Shown: positions 40,819 through 49,556, numbered from the stretch's first letter. The stretch: 64,000 nucleotides of DNA from Actinopolyspora mortivallis DSM 44261 (GCF_000384035.1 NZ_KB913024.1:4131162-4195161); one strand, 5' to 3'. Numbers and translations: made by a program. Notes: generated by a model not told the origin, from the letters alone.

Positions 40819-42695
40819 CGCTCGCTCCTTCGTCCGTCGCGCCGACTGGTCTCGTTGCGAGTGTGCCCCCCGTAGAGCACGGCCGCCGAGTTGACCAGGG
40901 CCAGATGACTGAAGGCCTGCGGGAAGTTGCCGGTGAACCGTCCCGAGTGCACGTCGTACTCCTCGGAGAGCAACCCAACGTCGTTGGCCATGCCCACCAG
41001 TTCCTCGAACATGCGCTCGGCCTCCGGGCGGCGTCCGCACAACGCCAGCGCGTCGACCAGCCAGAACGAACAGGCCAAAAAGGACCCCTCGCGTCCGGTG
41101 AGTCCGTCCACCGAGCTGGTTCCCTCGTGGGTGCTGTAGCGGTCGACCAGCACCCCGTGGCGGAGCTGCTGCTCCACCGCGTACACCGTGCCGCGGACCC
41201 GTTCGTCGTCGCCGGGCAGGAACCCGAGCGCGGGAATCAGCAGGGTGGCCGCGTCCAGCGTCTTACCCCCGTAGTACTGGGTGAACGCGCCCAGCTCCGG
41301 ATCGTAACCGTGCCGCAGCACCTCCTCGCGCACGGTGTCCCGGATCCCGCGCCACCGTTCGACGGGACCGGGAAGACCGTCCTCCTCCACGGCACGCACG
41401 GCGCGGTCGAAGGCCACCCAGATCATCACCCGGGAGTGGGTGAAGTACCGCTCCGGACCGCGCACCTCCCACAGCCCCTTGTCCGGGCGGTCCCAGATCG
41501 TCTCCAGGTGTTTGAGCATTCCCCGCTGCAACGCCCAGGAGTCCGGAGTCTCGGTGACCCCGCGTTCCCGGGCCAGGTGCAGCGCGTCCATCACCTCGCC
41601 GAACACGTCCAGCTGTAGTTGCCCGTAGGCGGCGTTGCCGATGCGCACCGGGGTGTTGCCCTCGTAGCCGGGCAGCCAGTCGGGCTGCCACTCCAGCAGA
41701 TGGCGTTCCCCACCCACCCCGTACATGATCTGCAGGTCCGCCGGGTCCCCGGCCACGCTGCGCAGCAGCCAGCGTCGCCACGCGGCGGCCTCGGCGGAGC
41801 AGCCGTAGTTGTCCAGGGCCAGCAGCACCAGTGTGGCGTCCCGCAACCAGCAGTAGCGGTAGTCCCAGTTGCGGTTGCCCTCGAGGGCCTCCGGCAGTGA
41901 GGCGGTCGGGGCCGCGATGATCCCCCCGGTGGGGGAGTAGGTCAGTGCCTTGAGGGTGGCCAGTGAGCGGTGGACGGCCTCCCGGTGGGGTCCGTTGTAG
42001 GTGATCCGCCTCGACCAGTCCCGCCAGAACGCCTCGCTCTGCCGCACCTGCTGGACCGGGTCCTTGGGAGGCGGGAGAGCATCCGGGTTCTGGGCCCACT
42101 GCATCACCCAGGAGTACCGCTCTCCGGCGCGCACGGTGAACGTGGTCTCGTGGGCCCGCTCGTCCTCCTTGCGGCGGGGAAGCCGGTCCCCGCGCAGCAC
42201 CACGGTGTGCGGGCCCGCGAGCGCGAACAGGTACTCGTCCGGCACCGGTTCGCGCTCGCGGACCGTGCGCACCCACGGCTTCGAGTGGCCGTAGGCGAAA
42301 CGCACCACCCAGCGCACCCGGATCTCGACCTCTCCCGTGACGCCCTCGACGGTTCGGACCACGCAGGGCTGGTCGTGCTGGCTTCCGTCGTGCGGGGGCA
42401 TGGTGTCGACCAGTCGCACGGTGCCGTACTCGGTGTGGAAGTCGGTCTCCAGCACCAGCGAGTGGTCGCGGTAACGTCGCTGCACCCGCAGCACCGGGCA
42501 GGTCGGGGTGATCCGCCAGTGTCCGTGTCGCTCGTCACCCAGCAGCCGCGTGAAGCACGAGGGTGAGTCGAAACGGGGCAGACAGAGCCAGTCGATCGAG
42601 CCGTCCCTGCCGACGAGCGCGGAGGTGCGGAGGTCGGAGAGCAGCGCGTAGTGCTCTATCGGGCCTGGGCCGGTTCCCCGTAGATCCTCTGTCAC
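40815..42695 (-). CDS. Glycoside hydrolase family 15 (glucoamylase/trehalase type)
   Basis: The 626-aa enzyme has an N-terminal beta-sandwich starting YALLSDLRTSALVGRDGSID and a C-terminal (alpha/alpha)6 barrel. Hallmarks are ALEGNRNWDYRYCWLRDATL, GVGGERHLLEWQPDW, FTHSRVMIWVAFDRAVRA and GLLSEEYD, with Glu residues available as acid and base. Cytoplasmic actinobacterial GH15 proteins of this kind include trehalases. There is no signal peptide. It is translationally coupled to the dehydrogenase downstream. Confidence 0.9.
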   Translation of the reverse strand: MTEDLRGTGPGPIEHYALLSDLRTSALVGRDGSIDWLCLPRFDSPSCFTRLLGDERHGHWRITPTCPVLRVQRRYRDHSLVLETDFHTEYGTVRLVDTMPPHDGSQHDQPCVVRTVEGVTGEVEIRVRWVVRFAYGHSKPWVRTVREREPVPDEYLFALAGPHTVVLRGDRLPRRKEDERAHETTFTVRAGERYSWVMQWAQNPDALPPPKDPVQQVRQSEAFWRDWSRRITYNGPHREAVHRSLATLKALTYSPTGGIIAAPTASLPEALEGNRNWDYRYCWLRDATLVLLALDNYGCSAEAAAWRRWLLRSVAGDPADLQIMYGVGGERHLLEWQPDWLPGYEGNTPVRIGNAAYGQLQLDVFGEVMDALHLARERGVTETPDSWALQRGMLKHLETIWDRPDKGLWEVRGPERYFTHSRVMIWVAFDRAVRAVEEDGLPGPVERWRGIRDTVREEVLRHGYDPELGAFTQYYGGKTLDAATLLIPALGFLPGDDERVRGTVYAVEQQLRHGVLVDRYSTHEGTSSVDGLTGREGSFLACSFWLVDALALCGRRPEAERMFEELVGMANDVGLLSEEYDVHSGRFTGNFPQAFSHLALVNSAAVLYGGHTRNETSRRDGRRSER

Positions 42696-42747
42696 ACGCC
42701 CGAGACTACGGGTTCCTGGCGGGCCGGAGCCCTCGTGCGGGCGGGGC

Positions 42748-43320
42748 TCACTGCTCCGTGGCCGCGTCGACCAGCATGTCGTAGGGGATCACCGCGCGTA
42801 TCGGGTCGTCGAGGTTGAGTCCCAGGTCGATACCGCCCAGCAGTCGGGGCAGTTGGTCGCCGGGGACGGTGCGGTGGCTCGGCCAGTCCTCGGGAACCCG
42901 TTGCTCCGAGGTGCAGGCGGGCACGAGCCTGCTGCCGTCGTCCAGCTCGGCTTCGTAGAGGTCCTCGTCACCGTCGTGCTCGGCGTAGAGCACCACCTCG
43001 CCGGCCAGCACTGCCGTGGGCAGCTCCGTCTCCGGGGCGTTGCCCGTGGAGATCCGTTCGAGGACCCGTTCGAGTTCGTTCACCGGGTCGATCGTCGGAG
43101 CCTTCGGCTCGTACTCCTCGTTGGGGTGAAAGTCCTCGTCGATCTCCCCGTTCGCATCGATTCGGAAGGCGCCGACCACCCCTTCCGGGGGGACGTTCTC
43201 GCCCGCAGCCTCGTAGGCCGGGTCGACGATGTAGAGCCAGCTGTCCGGGGTCCGCTTCGCCTGTTCCCGCATCTCGTCGGTGATCTGCGGGGCGTAGGAG
43301 GGAACGGAGTCCTCACTCAT
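42748..43320 (-). CDS. Type VII secretion system-associated protein
   Basis: The 190-aa acidic protein begins with the segment ITDEMREQAKRTPDSWLYIVDPAY. It continues PPEGVVGAFRIDANGEI and HPNEEYEPKAP, then a domain with VLYAEHDGDEDLYEAELDDG and IPYDMLVDAA at the end. This arrangement resembles proteins annotated as T7SS-associated in actinobacteria. No ESX core genes are nearby, but a WXG-like operon lies 4.5 kb upstream. The molecular role is unknown. Confidence 0.7.
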   Translation of the reverse strand: MSEDSVPSYAPQITDEMREQAKRTPDSWLYIVDPAYEAAGENVPPEGVVGAFRIDANGEIDEDFHPNEEYEPKAPTIDPVNELERVLERISTGNAPETELPTAVLAGEVVLYAEHDGDEDLYEAELDDGSRLVPACTSEQRVPEDWPSHRTVPGDQLPRLLGGIDLGLNLDDPIRAVIPYDMLVDAATEQ

Positions 43321-43566
43321 GTGTTCTCGCTTTCGTCCGGGGGTGTTCGTCGTGCTCGCCCGGAGCCTTCCACACGGAAGTACCCGGGGTTCGTCCCGAC
43401 CACCCAGACGGTGTCAGACGTGCCGTCGGTTGCCGCCGTCGGTCTCGATGTCACAACGGAAGAGGGGACTTCCGCTTTCGGCGGGATGCCTCGACGCGGT
43501 CGAGCGGGCAGACTGACAGGCGATGCTCGTGTCGGGGCGAGCAGGTGGGCGGGAGGTGGTTGGATC

Positions 43567-43998
43567 ATGATCGGACAACGGGAGGCACTACGGCTGACCG
43601 GGTGTGACGCGTTCGATCCGAAAGGTCACCGTCTCGGCGTCGTCGGGCGGATGTTCGTGGACGTCGACACCGAACAACCGGTGTGGATCACCGTGCAGAC
43701 CGGGCTGTTCGGGACCAACGAGAGTTACGTTCCCCTGGAGGGGGCCGCGTTCGACGGGGACACGTTGACCGTGGCCGTGGACAGGGAGTCCGTGCGGACC
43801 GCCCCGTGCGTTCCGCTGCGGGAGGGCGATCTCGATCCGGAGCAGGAGATGGAACTCTACCTGCACTACGGCATGGAGTACGGGGTGTGGCCGGAGGAGG
43901 AACTCTCCGGTCGCCAGGCTCCCTACTCCTCCGAGACCGCGTTGAGCTACGTACGGGCCGTTCGCTCGCGGCTGCGTCGGTTGGTGGTCGTCACCTGA
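43567..43998 (+). CDS. PRC-barrel domain protein
   Basis: The 143-aa protein has a PRC-barrel strand pattern in the first 85 residues (FDPKGHRLGVVGRMFVDVDT, PVWITVQTGLFGTNESYVPL). A C-terminal helical segment follows, with LDPEQEMELYLHYGMEY, as in actinobacterial PRC-barrel/stress proteins. It is probably cytoplasmic. ATG 43567 is the first start after TGGTTGG-rich sequence with weak ribosome-binding potential; the open frame extends upstream without family sequence. Confidence 0.82.
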   Translation: MIGQREALRLTGCDAFDPKGHRLGVVGRMFVDVDTEQPVWITVQTGLFGTNESYVPLEGAAFDGDTLTVAVDRESVRTAPCVPLREGDLDPEQEMELYLHYGMEYGVWPEEELSGRQAPYSSETALSYVRAVRSRLRRLVVVT

Positions 43999-44137
43999 AA
44001 CCACGTGCCGCGTGTGTGCCGCCGTCGGTGTGGTCGGACCCACCGGTTCGGCCCCTCCGCGGCGGTGTCCCGCAGGGGAGGTACTCGCTCCCCCGCGAGC
44101 CTCAGCCTTGGGGGTGGGGGGTCTCCGCCAAAAGTGG

Positions 44138-44180
44138 GTTCCTGAACGTGTTCGGTTCGGATACGTTGCTGTTCGGGAAC
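44138..44180. promoter_or_regulatory. Two GTTC-N2-GAAC dyads flanking a -10 box before the LuxR-type gene
   Basis: GTTCCTGAAC (44138-44147) and GTTCGGGAAC (44171-44180) are each perfect dyads, with centres 33 bp apart (about three helical turns). TACGTT (44163-44168) between them could be the -10. This is a candidate operator. Confidence 0.4.
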
Positions 44181-44233
44181 GGGTAACCACCCGGACACCC
44201 GATCGGGCCGTGCATCCACCGAGAGGGGCCACC

Positions 44234-45010
44234 GTGCCGAGCACTCAAGCCGACATGCTGCGACCCGCCGGACAGCCCCGGGACGAGCGCGAACCGCACA
44301 CCAGGACACGGCGCGCGGCTGAGTCCGTGGTCAGGACGACACAGCGCACCGCGGACGGCGTGCTCCGCGTCGTGCACGGGGCCGAACGCGTCGGCAGCAT
44401 CGCCCACAGACTGCGACGCAACGCGACCCGTACCGTCAGCGAGGTGGTCAAACCGCCCTACGCGGCCACCGAGGCTCCCGACACCCCGGAGCGCCCCGGC
44501 CTCTCCGAGGGGGTGGAGTACCGCGTGGTCTACGAGCGGTCCGCGCTGTGCCGACGACAGCGGCAGGACGGCCCCGTGACCCCGCCCGAACCGGGCGGTC
44601 AGGCACGTGTGGTGCATCTGGCCCCGATGAAGCTGCTGCTGGCGGACGAGGAGATCGGCCTGTTGCCGCTGACCTCCTCCGGCGACACCCTGGAGAGCGC
44701 GGTGCTGCTGCGCGGCTCCACCCTGCTCACCTCGATGGTCGGGATGTTCGAGGAACTGTGGCGGCTGTCCGCCCCGCTGGGCTGCGAGACCGCCGAGCAC
44801 GGGGGGCGGGAACCCGGGGAGGAGCCCTCCGAGGAGGAGCGCTGGATCCTCTCGTTGCTGGCCTCGGGAGCCACCGACGAGGCCATCGGGCGACACATGG
44901 GGTTCAGTTCCCGCACCGCGCACCGGCGGGTCCGCGAGCTGATCTGGCGGCTGGGGGTGCAGACCCGTTTCCAGGCGGGGGTGCGGGCCGTGAAGCTCGG
45001 CTGGCTGTGA
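44234..45010 (+). CDS. LuxR-type transcriptional regulator (one-component, TrmB-like sensor)
   Basis: The 258-aa protein has an N-terminal helical region (RTTQRTADGVLRVVHGAERV). The middle segment (VEYRVVYERSAL, HLAPMKLLLADEEIGLLPLT, SAVLLRGSTLLTSMVGMFEELW) resembles the sensor of actinobacterial LuxR/TrmB regulators. The LuxR helix-turn-helix is at about 200-258 (SLLASGATDEAIGRHMGFSSRTAHRRVREL). GTG 44234 follows GAGAGGGG. Its last 49 nt are duplicated 880 bp downstream, beyond a toxin-antitoxin cassette. Confidence 0.85.
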   Translation: MPSTQADMLRPAGQPRDEREPHTRTRRAAESVVRTTQRTADGVLRVVHGAERVGSIAHRLRRNATRTVSEVVKPPYAATEAPDTPERPGLSEGVEYRVVYERSALCRRQRQDGPVTPPEPGGQARVVHLAPMKLLLADEEIGLLPLTSSGDTLESAVLLRGSTLLTSMVGMFEELWRLSAPLGCETAEHGGREPGEEPSEEERWILSLLASGATDEAIGRHMGFSSRTAHRRVRELIWRLGVQTRFQAGVRAVKLGWL

Positions 45011-45013
45011 CCG
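44962..45013 (+). repeat. 52-bp direct repeat, copy 1 (3' end of the LuxR-type gene)
   Basis: It is identical to 45842-45893. It covers the last codons (ending VRAVKLGWL) and the stop of the LuxR-type gene plus three bases. Together the copies bracket the Doc cassette. Confidence 0.9.
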
Positions 45014-45051
45014 GGGACGGTCGGACAAGTTTTCCGGAGTCGTTGTCGAGA

Positions 45052-45447
45052 TCAGGGCAGCGGTGGAAGGTCGAGTGGTGTTGCCCAGGTTTTGAGAGTG
45101 CTCGCGATGGTGGCGACGTCGAGTTGTCCTTCGGCGGTATCGACGACCAAAGCGACCACTTCTCCCTGGTCCGCAGGACACAGCTGATATCCGTTGAGAC
45201 GGCAGAGCACCTCGGTGGCCGACCAGGCCGTGCGTTTGTTGCCGTCGACGAACGGATGGTTACGAGCGAGTCCGTGCGGCAACGCTGCGGCCTTCTCCGC
45301 CAGTGTGGGGAACGCATCCCCACCGAATGCGCTGGCCTGGGGACGGAGTACGGCACTGTCGAGCAGCCCGAAGTCACGAAGACCGTGCGGACCGACGAAA
45401 TGGGCGTTCATCTCCTGCACGTCGTGGGCGGACAGGTACCAGGTCAT
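45052..45447 (-). CDS. doc: Fic/Doc-family toxin
   Basis: The 131-aa Doc-type protein has the complete Fic motif NHPFVDGNKRTAW (His64, Asp68, Asn70, Lys71, Arg72). Doc toxins phosphorylate EF-Tu and stop translation. The N-terminal YLSAHDVQEMNAHFVG and the central SAVLRPQASAFGG are typical of this group. It follows its antitoxin by 40 nt on the same strand. The cassette is bracketed by direct repeats. Confidence 0.92.
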   Translation of the reverse strand: MTWYLSAHDVQEMNAHFVGPHGLRDFGLLDSAVLRPQASAFGGDAFPTLAEKAAALPHGLARNHPFVDGNKRTAWSATEVLCRLNGYQLCPADQGEVVALVVDTAEGQLDVATIASTLKTWATPLDLPPLP

Positions 45448-45487
45448 CGGCTCTGCCGGAGGACGCTCCGCGCTGTCCGACCCACGA

Positions 45488-45709
45488 TCACAGGTCCTTG
45501 AGCTTGTCCAGTGCCACGGCGTGCTGGCGCAGCGTGGCGTCGAAGGCCTCCCGCACAGTGTCGGTGCGGGCGTGCTGGTGCAGGTATTCGGCGATGGCCC
45601 GCTTGACCACCTCGTTGACCGAGGTGTTGGTCGCGAACGCGGTCGTACGCAGTGCCTCGGCCATCTCGGTGGGAACCCGCACCGTCAGTCCCGTCGTCTC
45701 CGACATCAT
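45488..45709 (-). CDS. Ribbon-helix-helix antitoxin of the Doc pair
   Basis: The 73-aa protein begins MMSETTGLTVRVPTEMAEAL, the beta-strand of a ribbon-helix-helix DNA-binding domain. NTSVNEVVKRAIAEYL forms the two helices, and the helical tail (DATLRQHAVALDKLKDL) should mask the toxin. GGAG lies 6 nt upstream of ATG 45709. A perfect 11-bp-arm dyad upstream (45728-45753) is the expected operator. Confidence 0.88.
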   Translation of the reverse strand: MMSETTGLTVRVPTEMAEALRTTAFATNTSVNEVVKRAIAEYLHQHARTDTVREAFDATLRQHAVALDKLKDL

Positions 45710-45727
45710 CGATCACTCCCCACGACA

Positions 45728-45753
45728 ATGACACCATGGTCTCATGGTGTCAT
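45728..45753. promoter_or_regulatory. Antitoxin operator palindrome
   Basis: ATGACACCATG (45728-45738) and CATGGTGTCAT (45743-45753) are exact inverted repeats with a 4-nt spacer, 18 nt upstream of the antitoxin start. Autoregulation by the ribbon-helix-helix protein is expected. Confidence 0.75.
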
Positions 45754-45841
45754 CCTCCTGTCGAGGACGAGGGTGTGAGGTCCTTTCGTGGCCAGTTCCG
45801 GCAGGGGCCTGGTATGAACCCGACTCGGTGCCGGGAGTGCG

Positions 45842-45893
45842 GACCCGTTTCCAGGCGGGGGTGCGGGCCGTGAAGCTCGGCTGGCTGTGACCG
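45842..45893 (+). repeat. 52-bp direct repeat, copy 2
   Basis: A perfect copy of 44962-45013 outside any gene, 880 bp away. It still reads as the C-terminal codons and stop of the LuxR-type gene. The preceding 8 bp also match except at one position. Confidence 0.9.
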
Positions 45894-45957
45894 CCGCCCG
45901 CTCCTGGGGGGTCGGACGAGCCGCGCGACGGGTTCCCACCTCGTTTCCGGAACCTCG

Positions 45958-45963
45958 TAGGCT
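45958..45963 (+). promoter_or_regulatory. -10 box TAGGCT, leaderless start
   Basis: TAGGCT is followed by 7 nt and ATG 45971. Confidence 0.6.
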
Positions 45964-45970
45964 ACGGACC

Positions 45971-46378
45971 ATGCCGGCCCGACGAGTCGATCCCGCCGAA
46001 CTCCGCGCGGCGGTGTCCGTCACGCTCGCCTGGTTGCGGGGCGAGGCCGAGCGACCCGCGCGGCGGGAACTGGCCGAAGCGGTCCGCCTGAGTCTGCGCA
46101 CGCTGGAGCGCGCGGCCCCGGGGAACAGCGTCGAAGTGCGTGTTCCCCCGTTCGGTGCGGTGCAGTGCGTGCGGGGCCCCCGACACACCCGGGGGACGCC
46201 GCCGAACGTCGTCGAAACCGACCCCCGCACCTGGCTGCTGCTGGTGACGGGAGAGCTGGACTGGTCCACGGCGGTGGAGCGGGGGGAGGTCTCCGCCTCG
46301 GGAAGCCGGGCGGACCTGGCGCACTGGCTGCCGCTGCTGCGTTTCGGGAACACACCCCAGGAGCCGGCCGAACAGTGA
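45971..46378 (+). CDS. Sterol-carrier-like (SCP2-fold) protein upstream of purF
   Basis: The 135-aa protein begins [20 protein letters not shown]. It has an SCP-type fold pattern: [39 protein letters not shown], then [19 protein letters not shown]. Its homologue (Rv0807) also precedes purF in mycobacteria. The function is not established; lipid or nucleotide binding is possible. A longer frame upstream is ruled out by the leaderless promoter. Confidence 0.78.
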   Translation: MPARRVDPAELRAAVSVTLAWLRGEAERPARRELAEAVRLSLRTLERAAPGNSVEVRVPPFGAVQCVRGPRHTRGTPPNVVETDPRTWLLLVTGELDWSTAVERGEVSASGSRADLAHWLPLLRFGNTPQEPAEQ

Positions 46379-46422
46379 CCGGGCCCACTCGGGAGGTGGA
46401 CATCCCGGGCGTGGGGGGAGTT

Positions 46423-46428
46423 TATACT
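46423..46428 (+). promoter_or_regulatory. purF: -10 box TATACT of the purF promoter
   Basis: TATACT lies 38 nt before GTG 46467 and predicts a short leader starting near 46435. Confidence 0.55.
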
Positions 46429-46466
46429 GAGGTGCAACTCCGGCTCCGTTGAACAGGGAGTTTTCG

Positions 46467-48035
46467 GTGGTCACCGACCTGCCATACCCGGGAACAGCCG
46501 AGGCGGCCGAGGACGTTCCGCGTGAGGAATGCGGCGTCTTCGGTGTGTGGGCACCCGGCGAGGAAGTTTCCAAGCTCGCCTTCTACGGGCTGTTCGCCCT
46601 CCAACACCGCGGCCAGGAGGCGGCGGGGATCTCCGTCGGCGACGGTTCCCAGATGCTGGTGTACAAGGATCTCGGCCTGGTCAGCCAGGTCTTCGACGAG
46701 CAGGTGCTGGCCTCCCTGAGCGGGCACGTCGCCGTCGGTCACGCCCGCTACTCCACCACCGGCGGCGGCACCTGGGAGAACGCGCAGCCGAGTTTCCGCA
46801 CCACGGCCACGGGCAGCGGGCTCGCCCTGGGCCACAACGGCAATCTCGTGAACACCTCGGAGCTGTTCGAGCGGGCGGTGGCCGAGGGAGCCGACACGAT
46901 CACGCCCAACAGCACCTCCGCCTCCGCCTGCCAGCGGGCCACCACCGACTCCGACCTGGTGTGCGGGCTGCTGGCCGCGCGGGCCGCCGACAAGGGCATC
47001 GAGCAGGCCGCGATGGAGCTGCTGCCCGCCGTGCGCGGGGCGTTCAGCATGGTCTTCTCCGACGAGTCGACGCTCTACGCCGCCCGGGACGGGCACGGGG
47101 TGCGTCCCCTGGTGCTCGGCCGTCTCGAACGGGGCTGGGTGGTGGCCAGCGAGACCGCCGCGCTGGACATCGTCGGCGCCTCCTTCGTGCGGGAGGTCGA
47201 GCCCGGGGAGCTGCTGGCGATCGACTCGGCCGGGCTGCGTTCCCAGCGTTTCGCGGTCCCGGAACCCAAGGGGTGCGTGTTCGAGTACGTCTACCTCGCC
47301 CGTCCCGACACGACCATCGCCGGTCGTTCGGTGCACAGCACACGGGTGGAGATCGGGCGCACCCTGGCGCGGGAGAACCCCGTGGAGGCCGATCTCGTGA
47401 TGCCGGTCCCCGAGTCGGGAACCCCCGCGGCCATCGGGTACGCCGAGGAGTCCGGCATCCCCTACGGCAACGGGCTGGTCAAGAACGCCTACGTCGGCCG
47501 CACCTTCATCGAGCCCTCACAGACCATCCGCCAGCTCGGCATCCGGCTCAAGCTCAATCCGCTGCGCGAGGTGATCCGCGGCAGAAGGCTGGTGGTGGTC
47601 GACGACTCCATCGTCCGGGGCAACACGCAGCGCGCCCTGGTGCGGATGCTGCGGGAGGCCGGAGCCCTGGAGGTGCACGTGCGGATCGCCTCGCCCCCGG
47701 TGCGCTGGCCCTGCTTCTACGGCATCGACTTCGCCTCCCGCGCCGAACTCGTGGCCAACGGCCTCGACCTCGACGGAGTGCGGCGTTCCATCGGCGCGGA
47801 CTCGCTGGGCTACGTGTCGCTGGACGGACTGGTGGCCGCCTCCGAACAACCGCGCAACCGACTGTGCACCGCCTGTTTCGACGGGAACTACCCGATCCCG
47901 CTGCCGGAGGAGGACCGGATCGGCAAGTACCTGCTGGAGGACCCCGGTGGGGTGGCCGAGACCGACTCCTCCGCAACCGAGGACACGGTGCTGGCCGGTG
48001 GGTACGGAGCGGAGGAGGCCGTCGGCCGTCCCTAG
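46467..48035 (+). CDS. purF: Amidophosphoribosyltransferase PurF
   Basis: The 522-aa enzyme makes phosphoribosylamine, the first step of purine synthesis. After a propeptide of about 21 residues comes the nucleophile in EECGVFGVW (Cys22). GHARYSTTG and GHNGNLVN complete the glutaminase. The PRPP loop is VVVDDSIVRGNTQR. A terminal LCTACF and other Cys could hold the Fe-S cluster of the Bacillus-type enzyme. GTG 46467 is preferred because AGGGAG lies 6 nt upstream; TTG 46449 is the alternative. Confidence 0.96.
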   Translation: MVTDLPYPGTAEAAEDVPREECGVFGVWAPGEEVSKLAFYGLFALQHRGQEAAGISVGDGSQMLVYKDLGLVSQVFDEQVLASLSGHVAVGHARYSTTGGGTWENAQPSFRTTATGSGLALGHNGNLVNTSELFERAVAEGADTITPNSTSASACQRATTDSDLVCGLLAARAADKGIEQAAMELLPAVRGAFSMVFSDESTLYAARDGHGVRPLVLGRLERGWVVASETAALDIVGASFVREVEPGELLAIDSAGLRSQRFAVPEPKGCVFEYVYLARPDTTIAGRSVHSTRVEIGRTLARENPVEADLVMPVPESGTPAAIGYAEESGIPYGNGLVKNAYVGRTFIEPSQTIRQLGIRLKLNPLREVIRGRRLVVVDDSIVRGNTQRALVRMLREAGALEVHVRIASPPVRWPCFYGIDFASRAELVANGLDLDGVRRSIGADSLGYVSLDGLVAASEQPRNRLCTACFDGNYPIPLPEEDRIGKYLLEDPGGVAETDSSATEDTVLAGGYGAEEAVGRP

Positions 48036-48378
48036 ACCGTATCCTCGGAGAGGTGGTGTCGCGGTGCGACGAGCGGCCCTCCTCCCGCACGGCGCGGGCA
48101 CACGTCCCGACCGGGCCCGGGTGGGGCGCCGCTTTACGGACTTCCTCCTCGCCCGGGATCTCGGGGCCTCGCGCTCTCGGAGTTCTCGTGCCGGTGTGGG
48201 GAGAGCCCCGGCCCGGTTGCCGGACCGTTCGCGGCGGGTCGGTGCTCGCGGAACGTCGCGCAACCACGCCCTCCCGCGCTCGTTGCTCGGTTCGTCCGTG
48301 TCCGTACGTAGCGTGGAGCGTGCCGCACGCACACGCGTGTGTCGACCATCAAATCTCGCACCAGATCTGGAGCAAGAC
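48036..48378. other. Intergenic region purF-purM
   Basis: A 343-nt region without a supported gene. It is GC-rich with several weak hairpins. I see no clear terminator, and the only feature I trust is the GGAG ribosome-binding site just before purM. Confidence 0.5.
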
Positions 48379-49503
48379 GTGTCCGAAGACCTGCTGACGG
48401 GGTCGAATTCCGGCGCCGCCGACCCGGACGGGCCCGCGTCCACCTACGCCGACGCCGGAGTCAGCATCGAAGCCGGTGAGCAAGCCGTGGACCGAATGCG
48501 CCCCTGGGCGGAACGGGCCACACGTCCGGAGGTGCTGGGCTCGCTCGGTGGATTCGCGGGGCTGTTCCAGCTCCGGCTGGACAAGTGGAACGAACCGGTG
48601 CTGGCCTCCTCCACCGACGGGGTCGGTACGAAGCTGGCCGTGGCGCAGGCGCTGGACATCCACGACACCGTCGGGATCGACCTGGTCGCGATGGTGGTCG
48701 ACGACCTGGTGGTCTGCGGGGCGGAGCCGATGTTCCTGCAGGACTACATCGCCACGGGATCGGTGGACCCCGAGCGGATCGGCAGCCTGGTCAAGGGCGT
48801 CTCCGAAGGGTGCGTACAGGCCGGGTGCGCGCTGCTCGGAGGGGAGACGGCCGAGCACCCCGGCATGATGGGACAGGGCGAGTACGACATCTCGGCCACC
48901 GGCGTGGGGGTGGTCGAGGCCGACGACATGCTCGGCCCGGACCGGGTGCGGCCGGGGGACGTGCTGATCGCCATGGGCTCCTCGGGGCTGCACTCGAACG
49001 GCTACTCCCTGGCGCGGTACGTGCTGCTGGAGCAGGCCCGGATGCCGTTGTCCGGACACGTGGAGGAGTTCGGCAGAACCCTCGGTGAGGAGCTGCTCGA
49101 ACCCACCCGCATCTACGCCAAGGAGTGCCTCGCGCTGGCCGCCGAGGCGGAGGTGCGGGCCTTCGCGCACGTCACCGGCGGTGGGCTCGCGGCCAACCTG
49201 GAGCGGGTGCTGCCGCAGGGGCTCAGCGCGGTGATCGACCGGGGAACCTGGACTCCCGACCCCGTGTTCGGGCTGATCGCTCAGCGGGGCCGGATCGAGA
49301 ACGCCGAGATGGAGCGCACCTTCAACATGGGGGTGGGGATGGTCGCGGTGGTGGCGGCCGAGGACGTGGACCGGGCGCTGGCGGTGCTCACCGCCCGGCA
49401 CTCTCCCGCCTGGGTGCTCGGTGAGGTCTCCCGGGAGTCGGCCGTTGCCGAGGCGGACGAGAACCAGCGCGTCGTGCTGCGCGGCAACCACCCGAGGTTC
49501 TGA
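48379..49503 (+). CDS. purM: Phosphoribosylformylglycinamidine cyclo-ligase PurM
   Basis: The 374-aa enzyme closes the imidazole ring to form AIR. Motifs: TYADAGVSIEAGEQAVDRM, SSTDGVGTKLAVA, VDDLVVCGAEPMFLQDYIA, LLGGETAEHPGMM, SSGLHSNGYSLAR and HVTGGGLAANLERVLP. GTG 48379 follows GGAG by 7 nt. It follows purF as in mycobacteria, with a wide 343-nt gap. Confidence 0.96.
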   Translation: MSEDLLTGSNSGAADPDGPASTYADAGVSIEAGEQAVDRMRPWAERATRPEVLGSLGGFAGLFQLRLDKWNEPVLASSTDGVGTKLAVAQALDIHDTVGIDLVAMVVDDLVVCGAEPMFLQDYIATGSVDPERIGSLVKGVSEGCVQAGCALLGGETAEHPGMMGQGEYDISATGVGVVEADDMLGPDRVRPGDVLIAMGSSGLHSNGYSLARYVLLEQARMPLSGHVEEFGRTLGEELLEPTRIYAKECLALAAEAEVRAFAHVTGGGLAANLERVLPQGLSAVIDRGTWTPDPVFGLIAQRGRIENAEMERTFNMGVGMVAVVAAEDVDRALAVLTARHSPAWVLGEVSRESAVAEADENQRVVLRGNHPRF

Positions 49504-49511
49504 GCGAGACC

Positions 49512-49542
49512 GGCGGGTGTCCCTGCCGGTGCGGCACCCGCC
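49512..49542 (+). terminator. purM terminator hairpin
   Basis: GGCGGGTG (49512-49519) pairs with CACCCGCC (49535-49542), 9 nt past the purM stop. Confidence 0.55.
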
Positions 49543-49556
49543 CACCCGGGGTTTTC

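Noticed and set aside
46529..48397. A long Arg/Gly-rich frame overlapping purF in another frame
   Set aside because: purF has complete family motifs in its own frame; the alternative is a high-GC codon-bias shadow, as are the many similar antisense and overlapping frames throughout the window.
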